8,719 nt of DNA from Thermodesulfovibrionales bacterium (GCA_919901705.1 CAKKPR010000301.1:1-8719); one strand, 5' to 3'; counted from the first letter of the stretch, positions 1-6,781 are shown. Notes: generated from the sequence alone by a model not told the origin. A program made the numbers and translations.

Positions 1-2
1 GT

Positions 3-185
3 GGAGCAAGAGCACATAAGAAAGGGTTTAGTGAGGAATTAAATAAATTCTTTCATCTGATTGTGGAATTCAGGAGAGATAAGGTTTTTATACCCCGTGG
101 AGTTTTTAAATTCAGGACTTTTGAGGAGGCTGAAAAGTGGCGGCACAGGATGCTGAGGGGCCAAAGTCCCGGCCACCAACGATAG
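3..185 (+). CDS. 3' end of a small unidentified gene paired with the nucleotidyltransferase
   Basis: A reading frame is open from the window edge (codons in phase with base 3) to a TAG at 183-185, giving 60 visible C-terminal residues. The tail is rich in charged residues and contains KVFIPRGVFKFRTFEEAEKW followed by a basic end. The 'P.G.F.FRTFEEAE.W' pattern is one I associate with small proteins encoded directly before stand-alone nucleotidyltransferase genes, possibly as toxin-antitoxin-like partners; this is recollection, not a search. Its last 49 nt overlap the next gene in another frame, which argues for translational coupling. The start and any N-terminal domain lie outside the window, so no function can be assigned. 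Confidence 0.6.
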   Translation, partial: GARAHKKGFSEELNKFFHLIVEFRRDKVFIPRGVFKFRTFEEAEKWRHRMLRGQSPGHQR

Positions 186-631
186 ATGATCTCTTAGCTG
201 TTTGTAAGAAACTCAATGAAAAGGGCGTAAAATATGTCCTGATTGGCGGTTTTGCCATGAACTACTATGGCTTCCCAAGGGCTACTGAAGATATAGACCT
301 GCTTGTAGACCCTTCAAATGAAAATATCTCAAAACTCAAAAATGCCCTCTCATTCCTGCCTGATAATGCTGTCAGGGAGGTTGCTCCTGATGATGTAGAA
401 AAATACGAGGTTGTCAGAGTTGCAGATGAGATTGTCATAGACCTGCTTAAAAAGGCTTGCGATATTACTTTTGATAAGGCAGGGATAGAATATTTCGAAT
501 TTAAGGGTGTCCGTATTCCTATTGCAGATATTTCCACGATGGTAAAGACAAAACAAGGTGTTAGGCCCAGAGATAAGGAAGACCTCTTATTTCTTGAGAA
601 TATATTAGAAGAGGAAGGGAAAGGTATTTGA
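137..631 (+). CDS. Minimal nucleotidyltransferase (MNT / AbiEii-like)
   Basis: A 164-residue cytoplasmic protein of the nucleotidyltransferase (Pol beta) superfamily. Residues 36-58 carry the family signature: the GG pair at 37-38 after a beta strand, then R48-x-T50 and the D52-I-D54 metal-binding pair. D102, in a later strand (VIDLL), fits the third acidic position. The C-terminal K-rich 'RPRDKEDL' segment (about 143-150) is also typical of small stand-alone members. The GTG start at 137 is favoured because GGAGG at 125-129 lies 7 nt upstream, and the next in-frame ATG would remove the GG motif. It overlaps the previous gene by 49 nt and ends 13 nt before the caspase gene. Family members act in toxin-antitoxin and abortive-infection modules by transferring NMPs, but the substrate here is unknown. 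No HEPN partner is visible. Confidence 0.8.
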   Translation: MAAQDAEGPKSRPPTIDDLLAVCKKLNEKGVKYVLIGGFAMNYYGFPRATEDIDLLVDPSNENISKLKNALSFLPDNAVREVAPDDVEKYEVVRVADEIVIDLLKKACDITFDKAGIEYFEFKGVRIPIADISTMVKTKQGVRPRDKEDLLFLENILEEEGKGI

Positions 632-644
632 TGAAGGCGGGGTT

Positions 645-1973
645 ATGAAAATGAAGGGTAATTTAATTTCTTCCAGCCTCTGCTGGTCTCCGATAATCAG
701 TGTGCTCTTTATCCTGCTTGTGGGTATGGCAATGACAGGGTGTGCTACCGTCACTCAACTTGGAACAGCGGCGCATGGGGGAGATATCAGAGAGGTGGAA
801 GCCCTTTTGAATAAAGGCGCTGATGTAAATGAAAGAGTGATGGGAGTAACACCCTTGGTGGAGGCAGTTTTTTATAATGCCTCTTTAGACATAGTGCGCC
901 TCTTACTTGATAAAGGTGCTCATATTAATATAGATGCTGGTTCTGGCTGGAAACCTATACATTACGCGGTTAATAACGGCAATGCAAATGTGGTGAAACT
1001 CTTGCTTGACCGCGGAGCTGATTTTAGTGGTATGAATGGCTTTGGAAAGACTCCTTTAAAAATGGCGGAGGAAAAAGGTCTAACGGTTATTGCTCGCATG
1101 CTCAGAGAGGCGGAAGAAAATCAGTATAAGAAACTTTATGCAAAGGATGAAAAGCCGACCCCATCTGTCCCTGAAAAGTTTTCTGTTTCTACCCCCAAAT
1201 CAGATGTTGACGAACTGCCTTTAGTCAAAGCAAAGCCTAACAAAAACTCATACGCCATTGTCATCGGCATTGAGAACTATCGCCAGAAACTTCCAAAGGC
1301 TGATTATGCAGTTAATGACGCAAAGACAATGACAGAATATCTCACAAAGGTAATGGGCTATCCGGAAGAGAATGTTATTACCCTTTTGAACGACCACGCA
1401 TCAAATGTCGATCTGGTCAAGTATTTTGAAAAATGGCTGCCTAATAATGTAGAGAATGGCGGTTCGGTCTTTGTGTACTATTCCGGTCATGGCGCACCCG
1501 ACCCGAAGAGCGGCAGCGCGTATCTTGTGCCCTATGACGGCGATCCATCTTTTATTGATGAGACCGGCTATTCTTTGAAGAGGATGTATGCTGCTCTTGG
1601 GAAATTACCTGCCAAAGAGGTTATTGTTGCTCTTGACTCTTGCTTCTCAGGTGCAGGTGGCAGGTCTGTGCTTGCAAAAGGCGCTAGGCCATTGGTCATG
1701 AATCTGCAAAACGCGGTAGACTTGCCCTCAAATATGACTGTTCTGTCAGCATCATCAGGAGACCAGACAAGCTCTACCTATGACGAGAAGGGACACGGCT
1801 TATTCACTTACTTCATGCTCAAGGGCATCAAAAACGAGGATGTCACAAGGCAGGATGGCTCGATTAAAATGGATGCCCTGTTTGGTTACATCAAACCACA
1901 AGTGGAGCGTATTGCCAGAAAGCAGTACAACAATGAACAAACGCCGCAGTTGTTCGGGGGAAAAACCAGGTGA
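645..1973 (+). CDS. Ankyrin-repeat caspase-family (C14) lipoprotein peptidase
   Basis: A 442-residue predicted lipoprotein. A hydrophobic signal sequence (about residues 15-30) ends in a lipobox-like MTGC with Cys33; Ala34 at +2 suggests an outer-membrane or periplasmic location if Lol rules apply. Residues 42-156 hold about three ankyrin repeats (e.g. 'VVKLLLDRGAD'). A Pro/Lys-rich linker (about 168-200) leads to a caspase fold at 203-442: 'YAIVIGIENY' at 203, catalytic His282 in YYSGHG and catalytic Cys333 in LDSCFSG. Both dyad residues are present, so a proteolytically active peptidase is expected. Caspase-like bacterial peptidases usually cleave after Arg/Lys, but specificity cannot be read here. 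Start may be ATG 645 (AAGG at 634-637) or ATG 651; both keep the signal sequence. It is followed 5 nt later by the DUF4384 gene, a partner I associate with caspase-domain proteins. Confidence 0.88.
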   Translation: MKMKGNLISSSLCWSPIISVLFILLVGMAMTGCATVTQLGTAAHGGDIREVEALLNKGADVNERVMGVTPLVEAVFYNASLDIVRLLLDKGAHINIDAGSGWKPIHYAVNNGNANVVKLLLDRGADFSGMNGFGKTPLKMAEEKGLTVIARMLREAEENQYKKLYAKDEKPTPSVPEKFSVSTPKSDVDELPLVKAKPNKNSYAIVIGIENYRQKLPKADYAVNDAKTMTEYLTKVMGYPEENVITLLNDHASNVDLVKYFEKWLPNNVENGGSVFVYYSGHGAPDPKSGSAYLVPYDGDPSFIDETGYSLKRMYAALGKLPAKEVIVALDSCFSGAGGRSVLAKGARPLVMNLQNAVDLPSNMTVLSASSGDQTSSTYDEKGHGLFTYFMLKGIKNEDVTRQDGSIKMDALFGYIKPQVERIARKQYNNEQTPQLFGGKTR

Positions 1974-1978
1974 CATTT

Positions 1979-2794
1979 ATGAAAAAAATACCTTTGATAT
2001 TTCTCCTTCTTGCTCTTCCTTTCGTCTCTCTTGCTGCGGATAAACCCGCCTGGGTTGATGCAGATGGGGAGGCAGTTATGGGTGATATCGAGACGCAGAA
2101 AGAGGTTAAGGAGAGGGCAAAGATTGATGCGCAGAATAAGGCAGTTGAAAAGGCAGTCGGCGTATTCATAAGGTCTCACACACTGGTCTCTAACAGCCAG
2201 CTTGCAGAGGATCTGGTTTATGCGTCTGTAAGAGGAAAGATAGAGAAGGTTAATGTCATTAAAGAAGGATGGGATGAGAAGGACAGATATCTTTACAGGG
2301 TTAAAATCAAAGCCCTTGTTATGCCTGTTTATCCTGAGAAAGGCGAAGGTATATCTCTGAAAGTTTCTCTTTCTAAAAGTATTCTGAAAGAAGGCGATGA
2401 GGTAAAAATATTTTATCAGGCAAGCAATGACTGCTATATTTATATTTTTTCGGTTGCCGCTGACGGCTCAGTGACATTACTCCTGCCCAATTCCATGAAT
2501 CAGGACAACCATGTAAAAGCCGGTAAGTCATATGAATTCCCTTCCTCTGAAAGCAAAATAAAACTTCAGGCAAAATTTCTTCCGGGTTTCGACAGGAATG
2601 TCGCTGAGGAAAGGATTAAGATTATAGCAACAAAGCTCAGGGAGGATATAATACCGCTCGGATTTCAGGAAGGAATGTTTAAGGTCTATGATTCTAAATC
2701 AACCGGCATGATAAGCGACCTTGTAAAAAGGCTTAATCAGCTTGAACCCGCTGATTGGGCTGAGGCAACGGTAGTTTATAAATTGAGCAGATAG
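1979..2794 (+). CDS. Exported protein: LPP20/FlgT-N-like domain plus DUF4384
   Basis: A 271-residue secreted protein. ATG 1979 is preferred over an in-frame GTG at 1970 because AGGTGA (1968-1973) sits 5 nt upstream and the product then begins with a classic Sec signal, MKKIPLIFLLLALPFVSLA, with predicted cleavage after Ala19. Residues about 24-115 resemble the LPP20/FlgT N-terminal type of domain: an Ala-rich helix 'AKIDAQNKAVEKAVG' followed by strands with 'GKIEKVNVIKEG'. Residues about 125-240 match DUF4384: 'LKEGDEVKIFYQASNDCYIY', then 'DGSVTLLLPNS' and a 'V.AG..Y.FPS' strand. There is no transmembrane segment after the signal, so a periplasmic location is likely. The tight spacing to the caspase suggests it acts with it, perhaps as a binding, inhibitory or substrate partner; this is inference. 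The gene ends the cluster and a repeat element follows. Confidence 0.78.
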   Translation: MKKIPLIFLLLALPFVSLAADKPAWVDADGEAVMGDIETQKEVKERAKIDAQNKAVEKAVGVFIRSHTLVSNSQLAEDLVYASVRGKIEKVNVIKEGWDEKDRYLYRVKIKALVMPVYPEKGEGISLKVSLSKSILKEGDEVKIFYQASNDCYIYIFSVAADGSVTLLLPNSMNQDNHVKAGKSYEFPSSESKIKLQAKFLPGFDRNVAEERIKIIATKLREDIIPLGFQEGMFKVYDSKSTGMISDLVKRLNQLEPADWAEATVVYKLSR

Positions 2795-2818
2795 ATAACA
2801 GGTATATCATATTTTGAT

Positions 2819-2919
2819 GTCATTGCGAGGAGTCCCGAAAGCTTTCGGGACGACGTGGCAATCTTTAACATCTTAATTTATTTAAAATCGAGATTGCTTC
2901 GCCTTCGGCTCGCAATGAC
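2819..2919. repeat. MITE-like palindromic repeat, copy 1
   Basis: The element is bounded by perfect 11-bp inverted repeats GTCATTGCGAG (2819-2829) and CTCGCAATGAC (2909-2919). Inside are a second pair GCAATCT (2858-2864) / AGATTGC (2891-2897) and, on the left arm, a perfect 20-bp palindrome GTCCCGAAAGCTTTCGGGAC (2832-2851). The left 46 bp match the reverse complement of the right arm of copy 2 (4688-4768) at about 40 of 46 positions. It carries no ORF. The GTCATTGCGAG...GCAATCT pattern is one I recall from intergenic repeats of many environmental bacteria. No clear target-site duplication is visible. Confidence 0.85.
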
Positions 2920-2944
2920 AAGCGAGGGACCTGCTCGCAATGAC
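2920..2944. repeat. Partial extra repeat arm
   Basis: A second CTCGCAATGAC (2934-2944) follows the first element directly and pairs as a short hairpin with GCGAG at 2922-2926 (5-bp stem, 7-nt loop). It looks like the remnant of another copy of the same element or a duplicated terminal arm. Its end supplies the ATGACA that could act as a -35 box for nnr. Confidence 0.55.
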
Positions 2945-2970
2945 AAATTTATAGTGGCTCGGTTTATAAT
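2940..2970 (+). promoter_or_regulatory. Possible sigma-70 promoter of nnr
   Basis: A perfect -10 hexamer TATAAT lies at 2965-2970, 18 nt before the nnr start codon. The best -35 candidate is ATGACA at 2940-2945 (5 of 6 to TTGACA), with a rather long 19-nt spacer. The -35 candidate is the outer end of the repeat arm, so the mobile element may have contributed the promoter. Confidence 0.4.
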
Positions 2971-2988
2971 TGTAATAAGGTACTGACG

Positions 2989-4590
2989 ATGAAAGTTGTT
3001 ACTGCAGAAGATATGAGAGAGATTGACAGAAGGGCCATAAAGGATTATGGAATCTCAGGCACTACACTTATGGAAAGGGCAGGGCTTAAAGTTGCAGAAA
3101 AAATAAAAGAATTATTTGAAAAGAGAAAAATTATCGTACTTTCAGGAGGGGGCAATAACGGAGGAGACGGGCTTGTTGCTGCCAGGAATCTTCATGAATG
3201 GGGCTGGAATGTAAAGGTAATCCTCCTGTCGAATGAGAAAAAGCTCAGTCCTGACTGTCTTGAACAATATAAAATAGCAAAAAAATCAGGTGTGCCTGTA
3301 GCATTCAATACAGAAATTAGCGGAAAAGACCTTCATAGCGCTGTGGTTGTGGATGCAATTTTTGGAACCGGCTTAAGCAAACCTGTAACAGGCAGGATAG
3401 CGGATATAATTTCATTCATTAATAGTTCGACGGTGCCGGTTGTTTCTGTTGACATCCCATCAGGTATATCATCAGATACAGGTCAGATAATGGGCGAAGC
3501 TGTTATGGCTGATTATACTGTTACTTTTGGCCTTCCCAAGAGAGGGCATCTGCTTTATCCCGGCGCTGAGTGTACAGGAAAACTCTTTGTTGAGGATATA
3601 GGTTTTCCGGATGAACTTCTCAGGTCAGAAAAAATAAGAGTGGAGCTTCTTGAAAGTATGGATGTGTCCCTTTTAATTCCGGAAAGGCGGCGATATTCCC
3701 ACAAGGGAGACTATGGCCATGTGCTTGTTATTGCCGGTTCCAGAGGAAAGACAGGCGCTGCATTCATGTGTGCTAAGGCATGCCTGAGGGCAGGGGCAGG
3801 GCTTGTAACAATAGGGGTTCCTGAAACATTGATGGATGTCTTTCAATCAAGGGTTACAGAGGAGATGACGTTGCCGCTGCCCGATAGAGGGGATGGGACT
3901 TTGTCATCAAAGGCTTCTGATAAAATACTGACTTTTATCGCAGATAAGGCTGATGTGCTTGCAATAGGACCCGGAATCTCGGTAACTGATGACATCCAAA
4001 AACTTGTCACTGCACTTGTATTGAATTCTGCAGCGCCTATGGTGATGGATGCAGATGCGATAAATGCACTTGAAGGCAATAAACATATCTTCAGAAAAGC
4101 AAAGGCTCCGATAATACTTACGCCGCATATAGGAGAGATGGCGAGACTCTTAAAAACGGGGCCAAGGGTTCGAGGGTTCATCCTTCGCAGTGCTACGGAG
4201 AATGGAGTCGAGGGGTCAAGGGAAAAGCTCAGACATCAAATTGAAAAAAACAGGATTAATGCAGCTATCTCATTTGCTAAAGAGACAGGAACGTATCTTG
4301 TGCTTAAGGGAGCGCCTACGGTTATTGCTGAACCTGAAGGAAGCGTATTTATTAACCCGACTGGAAATCCCGGCATGGCAAGTGCAGGAGTGGGAGATGT
4401 CCTTACAGGAATGATTGCAGGATTCCTTGGCCAGGGATTAAATCCGTTAGAGGCGTCAATACTTGGGGTTTATATGCATGGGCTTTCCGGGGATATAGCT
4501 GCAAACAAAAAGGGTGAGCACTCATTGATTGCATCAGATATTATAGAGGCCATGCCGGAAGCGTTTTTGTCACTGAGGTCTGCCTCGTGA
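2989..4590 (+). CDS. nnr: Bifunctional NAD(P)H-hydrate epimerase / ADP-dependent dehydratase
   Basis: A 533-residue cytoplasmic metabolite-repair enzyme. The N-terminal NnrE (YjeF_N) half epimerises the R form of hydrated NAD(P)H; the C-terminal NnrD half, of ribokinase-like fold, dehydrates the S form using ADP. Visible NnrE motifs are GGGNNGGDG (53-61), DAIFGTG (122-128) and VDIPSGI (154-160). NnrD (about 235-530) shows KGDYGHVLVIAGSRGKTGAA, MDADAINALEG, LTPHIGEMARLL and NPTGNPGMASAGVGDVLTG with catalytic Asp470. The ATG at 2989 has TAAGG 8 nt upstream. About 27 residues (390-416) after LTPHIGEMARLLK do not fit the family and are encoded by repeat-like DNA. The gene stands alone between two inverted repeat elements. 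Confidence 0.95.
   Translation: MKVVTAEDMREIDRRAIKDYGISGTTLMERAGLKVAEKIKELFEKRKIIVLSGGGNNGGDGLVAARNLHEWGWNVKVILLSNEKKLSPDCLEQYKIAKKSGVPVAFNTEISGKDLHSAVVVDAIFGTGLSKPVTGRIADIISFINSSTVPVVSVDIPSGISSDTGQIMGEAVMADYTVTFGLPKRGHLLYPGAECTGKLFVEDIGFPDELLRSEKIRVELLESMDVSLLIPERRRYSHKGDYGHVLVIAGSRGKTGAAFMCAKACLRAGAGLVTIGVPETLMDVFQSRVTEEMTLPLPDRGDGTLSSKASDKILTFIADKADVLAIGPGISVTDDIQKLVTALVLNSAAPMVMDADAINALEGNKHIFRKAKAPIILTPHIGEMARLLKTGPRVRGFILRSATENGVEGSREKLRHQIEKNRINAAISFAKETGTYLVLKGAPTVIAEPEGSVFINPTGNPGMASAGVGDVLTGMIAGFLGQGLNPLEASILGVYMHGLSGDIAANKKGEHSLIASDIIEAMPEAFLSLRSAS
4156..4236 (+). repeat. In-frame repeat-like insert within nnr
   Basis: This segment encodes residues about 390-416, between LTPHIGEMARLLK and IEKNRINAA, which are nearly adjacent in the NnrD family. 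It has related blocks at each end: gttcgagggttca (4168-4180) and agtcgaggggtca (4206-4218) agree at 10 of 13, as do ccaaggg and tcaaggg next to them. Between these, TTCATCCT (4177-4184) can pair imperfectly with AGAATGGA (4199-4206). The GGGTTCGA-type octamers resemble intergenic repeats. Exact ends are uncertain. Confidence 0.55.
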
Positions 4591-4687
4591 TTAGTTTTAG
4601 AGAGGACTACAGCATCTTCGCTTTTGCCTCGGCAGATATATCATTATCTTGTTTTGTTTGGCTTGAAAATTGCGGGGCTTTCTTCTT

Positions 4688-4768
4688 GTCATTGCGAGCG
4701 TAGCGTGGCAATCTTTCCTTTGAGATTGCTTCGTCATCCCGAAGGCTTTCTGGATTCCTCGCAATGAC
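4688..4768. repeat. MITE-like palindromic repeat, copy 2 (inverted relative to copy 1)
   Basis: It has the same terminal 11-mers as copy 1, GTCATTGCGAG (4688-4698) and CTCGCAATGAC (4758-4768), and the same inner pair GCAATCT (4708-4714) / AGATTGC (4723-4729). The extra hairpin (cccgaaggctttctgg region, 4738-4753) is on the right arm here and on the left arm in copy 1, so the copies are in opposite orientation. The middle spacer is shorter (8 nt against 26 nt between the inner pair), so this element is 81 bp. The rest of the 224-nt gap holds no gene I can support. Confidence 0.85.
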
Positions 4769-4814
4769 AGCATAGAGGTTGTATAACTACTATAGGGTTC
4801 TTTAATAGTGAACA

Positions 4815-5492
4815 ATGGAAACATTGATATATCCTGATATATTCGGCTCTCATACGACAGCTTTTTTCACCGGCAAATCTCCGGGCGCTGACCTTGACAG
4901 GATTTCAAATATTGCCTCGGTCAGTAAAGAAAAGATTTATCTGCCGATACAAAAACATACGGATAAGGTGCTCTTACTGGATTCAGATTTCAGTCCGAGG
5001 ATTGCAGATGCTGTTATAACAAAAGGCAGGGGCATTTTGATAGGCGTTCAGGTTGCAGATTGTGTGCCTGTGCTTCTGAGTGATACAAAAAAATCAGTGT
5101 TAGGGGTTGTGCATGCAGGCTGGAGGGGCACTGCAGCAGAGATACTGAAGAAAACTATAAATTCGATGTGTGATAAATTCAGTTCGGTACCTGAAGATAT
5201 TATGATAGCGCTGGGGCCGAGCATAAGATTGTGCTGTTATCATGTTGGGTATGATGTGCTTGAATCTGTTATAAAAGCAACCGGCAGCGGTGACTATCAT
5301 AATCAAAAAACTGACGCATACTGTCTTGACCTTGCAACTGCAAACAAATATCAGACAATATCATCAGGAATACCTGAAAAAAATATATGGATGTCTCAGG
5401 AATGCACTTATTGCAAGCCGGACAGGTTCTATTCTTACAGGTATGCAAAAGGTTCTACTGGAAGACAGTGCGGGTTTATTGGTATTCTTTAA
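4815..5492 (+). CDS. pgeF: Peptidoglycan editing factor PgeF (YfiH, laccase-domain protein)
   Basis: A 225-residue protein of the YfiH/DUF152 family, once called polyphenol oxidase or multicopper oxidase-like. In E. coli the homologue prevents L-Ser being fixed in place of L-Ala in peptidoglycan; other members act on purine nucleosides. Conserved metal-site residues are visible: His48 in IQKH, Cys83 in VADCVP and His100 in VHAGWRG. The C-terminal 'FYSYR....TGRQ' block is also intact. The protein lacks some N-terminal residues compared with longer family members but starts in the expected strand. No convincing Shine-Dalgarno precedes ATG 4815 (upstream tttaatagtgaaca), so translation may be weak or leaderless. 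tsaE starts 4 nt after its stop, so this is probably the first gene of the downstream run. Confidence 0.9.
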   Translation: METLIYPDIFGSHTTAFFTGKSPGADLDRISNIASVSKEKIYLPIQKHTDKVLLLDSDFSPRIADAVITKGRGILIGVQVADCVPVLLSDTKKSVLGVVHAGWRGTAAEILKKTINSMCDKFSSVPEDIMIALGPSIRLCCYHVGYDVLESVIKATGSGDYHNQKTDAYCLDLATANKYQTISSGIPEKNIWMSQECTYCKPDRFYSYRYAKGSTGRQCGFIGIL

Positions 5493-5496
5493 GCTA

Positions 5497-5934
5497 ATGA
5501 AATTTTTAAGCAGAAGCGCGGAAGAAACACAGATAATAGGTTTCAGTCTTGGAAGATTGCTTAAATCACAGGGAGTTGTATGCCTTTACGGCGAGTTGGG
5601 CGCAGGCAAGACAACATTTGTTAAGGGAATTGCGCAGGCACTTGGAATTCCTGAGAGTAATGTCACGAGCGCAAGTTTTACAATAGTTGTTGAATATGAC
5701 AATGAAATCCCTTTGTATCACATAGACCTTTACAGGATTGAAAAGGAAGCTGATATTGATGGGGCAGGTATTTGGGATTATATTTACAGCGAAGGCATTA
5801 CTGTTATTGAATGGGCTGAGCGGCTTGGGAAGGTGCCTGACGATTTTATAAAGGTAAAATTTGCTATTATAGATGAAGTAACAAGGGATATAACAATTGA
5901 GGGTATAGATGAAAAAGATTGGAATTATATGTAA
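5497..5934 (+). CDS. tsaE: tRNA t6A threonylcarbamoyltransfer ATPase TsaE
   Basis: A 145-residue cytoplasmic P-loop ATPase that works with TsaB and TsaD in making N6-threonylcarbamoyladenosine at position 37 of ANN-decoding tRNAs. The Walker A motif GELGAGKTT spans residues 32-40; 'LYHIDLYR' and 'VIEWAE' further on are family hallmarks. The conserved SPTF block reads SASF here. ATG 5497 is chosen over longer in-frame extensions because the protein then has the family's usual length and the usual start just before the 'S.EET..IG..L' helix. No strong ribosome site is seen; the 4-nt gap from pgeF suggests translational coupling. The 3' end overlaps nadK by 26 nt. Confidence 0.93.
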   Translation: MKFLSRSAEETQIIGFSLGRLLKSQGVVCLYGELGAGKTTFVKGIAQALGIPESNVTSASFTIVVEYDNEIPLYHIDLYRIEKEADIDGAGIWDYIYSEGITVIEWAERLGKVPDDFIKVKFAIIDEVTRDITIEGIDEKDWNYM

Positions 5935-6760
5935 GTCAGGAAGGCCTGAGCCGCTGGAGATATTGAAAGACCTCCTTCCTTGGTTAGGCAAAAAAGGGCT
6001 TGAAACATTTTTGGACATTGAAACAGCCCCGATGCTCAACGCTAAAGGCTATTCGCGTTCAGAGATTCCAAAGATTGCTGAAGTGATAATTGTTTTGGGC
6101 GGTGACGGCACAATGCTCAATGTTGCCAGGCTTGTCTGTGAAAAAGGCATCCCTATCCTTGGAGTCAATCTGGGAGGGCTCGGGTTTATAACAGAGGTGC
6201 AGATAGAAGAACTCCATGATGCGATGGAAAAAGTTCTTTCAGGAGAATGTTCATCTGAAGAACGAATAATGCTCACAGCTTATATCCATAGGCACGGAGA
6301 AAAAATTGCGGAATATACTGTACTTAATGATGTTGTGATAAATAAAGGTGCGCTTGCAAGGATTATAGACCTTGAAACTTACATTAATAAGACATATGTA
6401 ACGACCTTTAAGTCAGACGGGCTTATAGTGTCAACACCGACCGGCTCGACAGCATACTCATTGTCAGCAGGAGGGCCTGTTCTGTATCCAACGCTTGACA
6501 GTATTGTTGTAACGCCTATATGCCCTCATACCCTTACTAACAGGCCCATTGTTCTTCCTGATGATGTATTGATTGAGATAGTGCTTAAATCTCAGAGCGA
6601 GGATGTTTTTCTCACGCTTGACGGCCAGGTGGGATTTTCTTTAAGGAAGAATGATGTTGTGGAAATTAAAAGGTCGCCTTTCAGGACAAAACTCCTCATC
6701 CCGTTTGAAAGGGATTTTTTTCAGGTGCTAAGGACAAAGCTTAAATGGGGAGAGAGGTAA
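5909..6760 (+). CDS. nadK: NAD kinase
   Basis: A 283-residue NAD kinase (PpnK family) that phosphorylates NAD to NADP in the cytoplasm, using ATP or polyphosphate depending on the member. The GGDGT motif is at residues 64-68, with Asp66 as the catalytic residue. Further motifs in order are LGVNLGGLGFITE, a VLNDVVI strand with the Asn/Asp that contacts NAD, FKSDGLIVSTPTGSTAYSLS, and the LDGQ loop near the C-terminus. The length is normal. GAGGG at 5899-5903 lies 5 nt before the ATG, and the start lies 26 nt inside tsaE, so translation is likely coupled. It uses the same cofactor pool that Nnr repairs. The gene ends in TAA at 6758-6760, just before an 18-bp palindrome. Confidence 0.95.
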   Translation: MKKIGIICKSGRPEPLEILKDLLPWLGKKGLETFLDIETAPMLNAKGYSRSEIPKIAEVIIVLGGDGTMLNVARLVCEKGIPILGVNLGGLGFITEVQIEELHDAMEKVLSGECSSEERIMLTAYIHRHGEKIAEYTVLNDVVINKGALARIIDLETYINKTYVTTFKSDGLIVSTPTGSTAYSLSAGGPVLYPTLDSIVVTPICPHTLTNRPIVLPDDVLIEIVLKSQSEDVFLTLDGQVGFSLRKNDVVEIKRSPFRTKLLIPFERDFFQVLRTKLKWGER

Positions 6761-6763
6761 ATA

Positions 6764-6781
6764 AGCTGTCAGCTGACAGCT
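6764..6781. repeat. 18-bp perfect palindrome before the uracil-DNA glycosylase start
   Basis: AGCTGTCAGCTGACAGCT is a perfect palindrome that can form a 7-bp stem with a 4-nt loop in mRNA. The following bases (atcagctatgagc) continue the CAGCTAT-type pattern and contain the start codon of the next gene. It fills most of the 28-nt gap after nadK. No T-tract follows, so it is not an intrinsic terminator. Confidence 0.75.

Noticed and set aside
1780..2043. Overlapping + strand frame across the caspase end
   Set aside because: A shadow of the caspase gene with a Ser/Arg/Cys-rich sequence lacking any domain; the caspase motifs fix the true frame.
2832..2851. 20-bp perfect palindrome as a terminator for the caspase operon
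   Set aside because: No T-tract follows, and the palindrome is an internal part of the repeat element. It might still hinder transcription or protect RNA, but this cannot be shown.
4597..4824. Open frame on the minus strand between nnr and pgeF
   Set aside because: It is mostly a translation of the palindromic repeat (giving 'CHATLAMTRR'-like peptide), a common source of spurious proteins, and shows no domain.
5290..5496. N-terminal extension of tsaE
   Set aside because: The extension lies wholly in another frame of pgeF and has no family similarity; ATG 5497 gives the normal TsaE length.
5566..6039. Minus-strand 157-codon frame across tsaE and nadK
   Set aside because: It is antisense to two clearly recognised genes and shows no motif or ribosome site.
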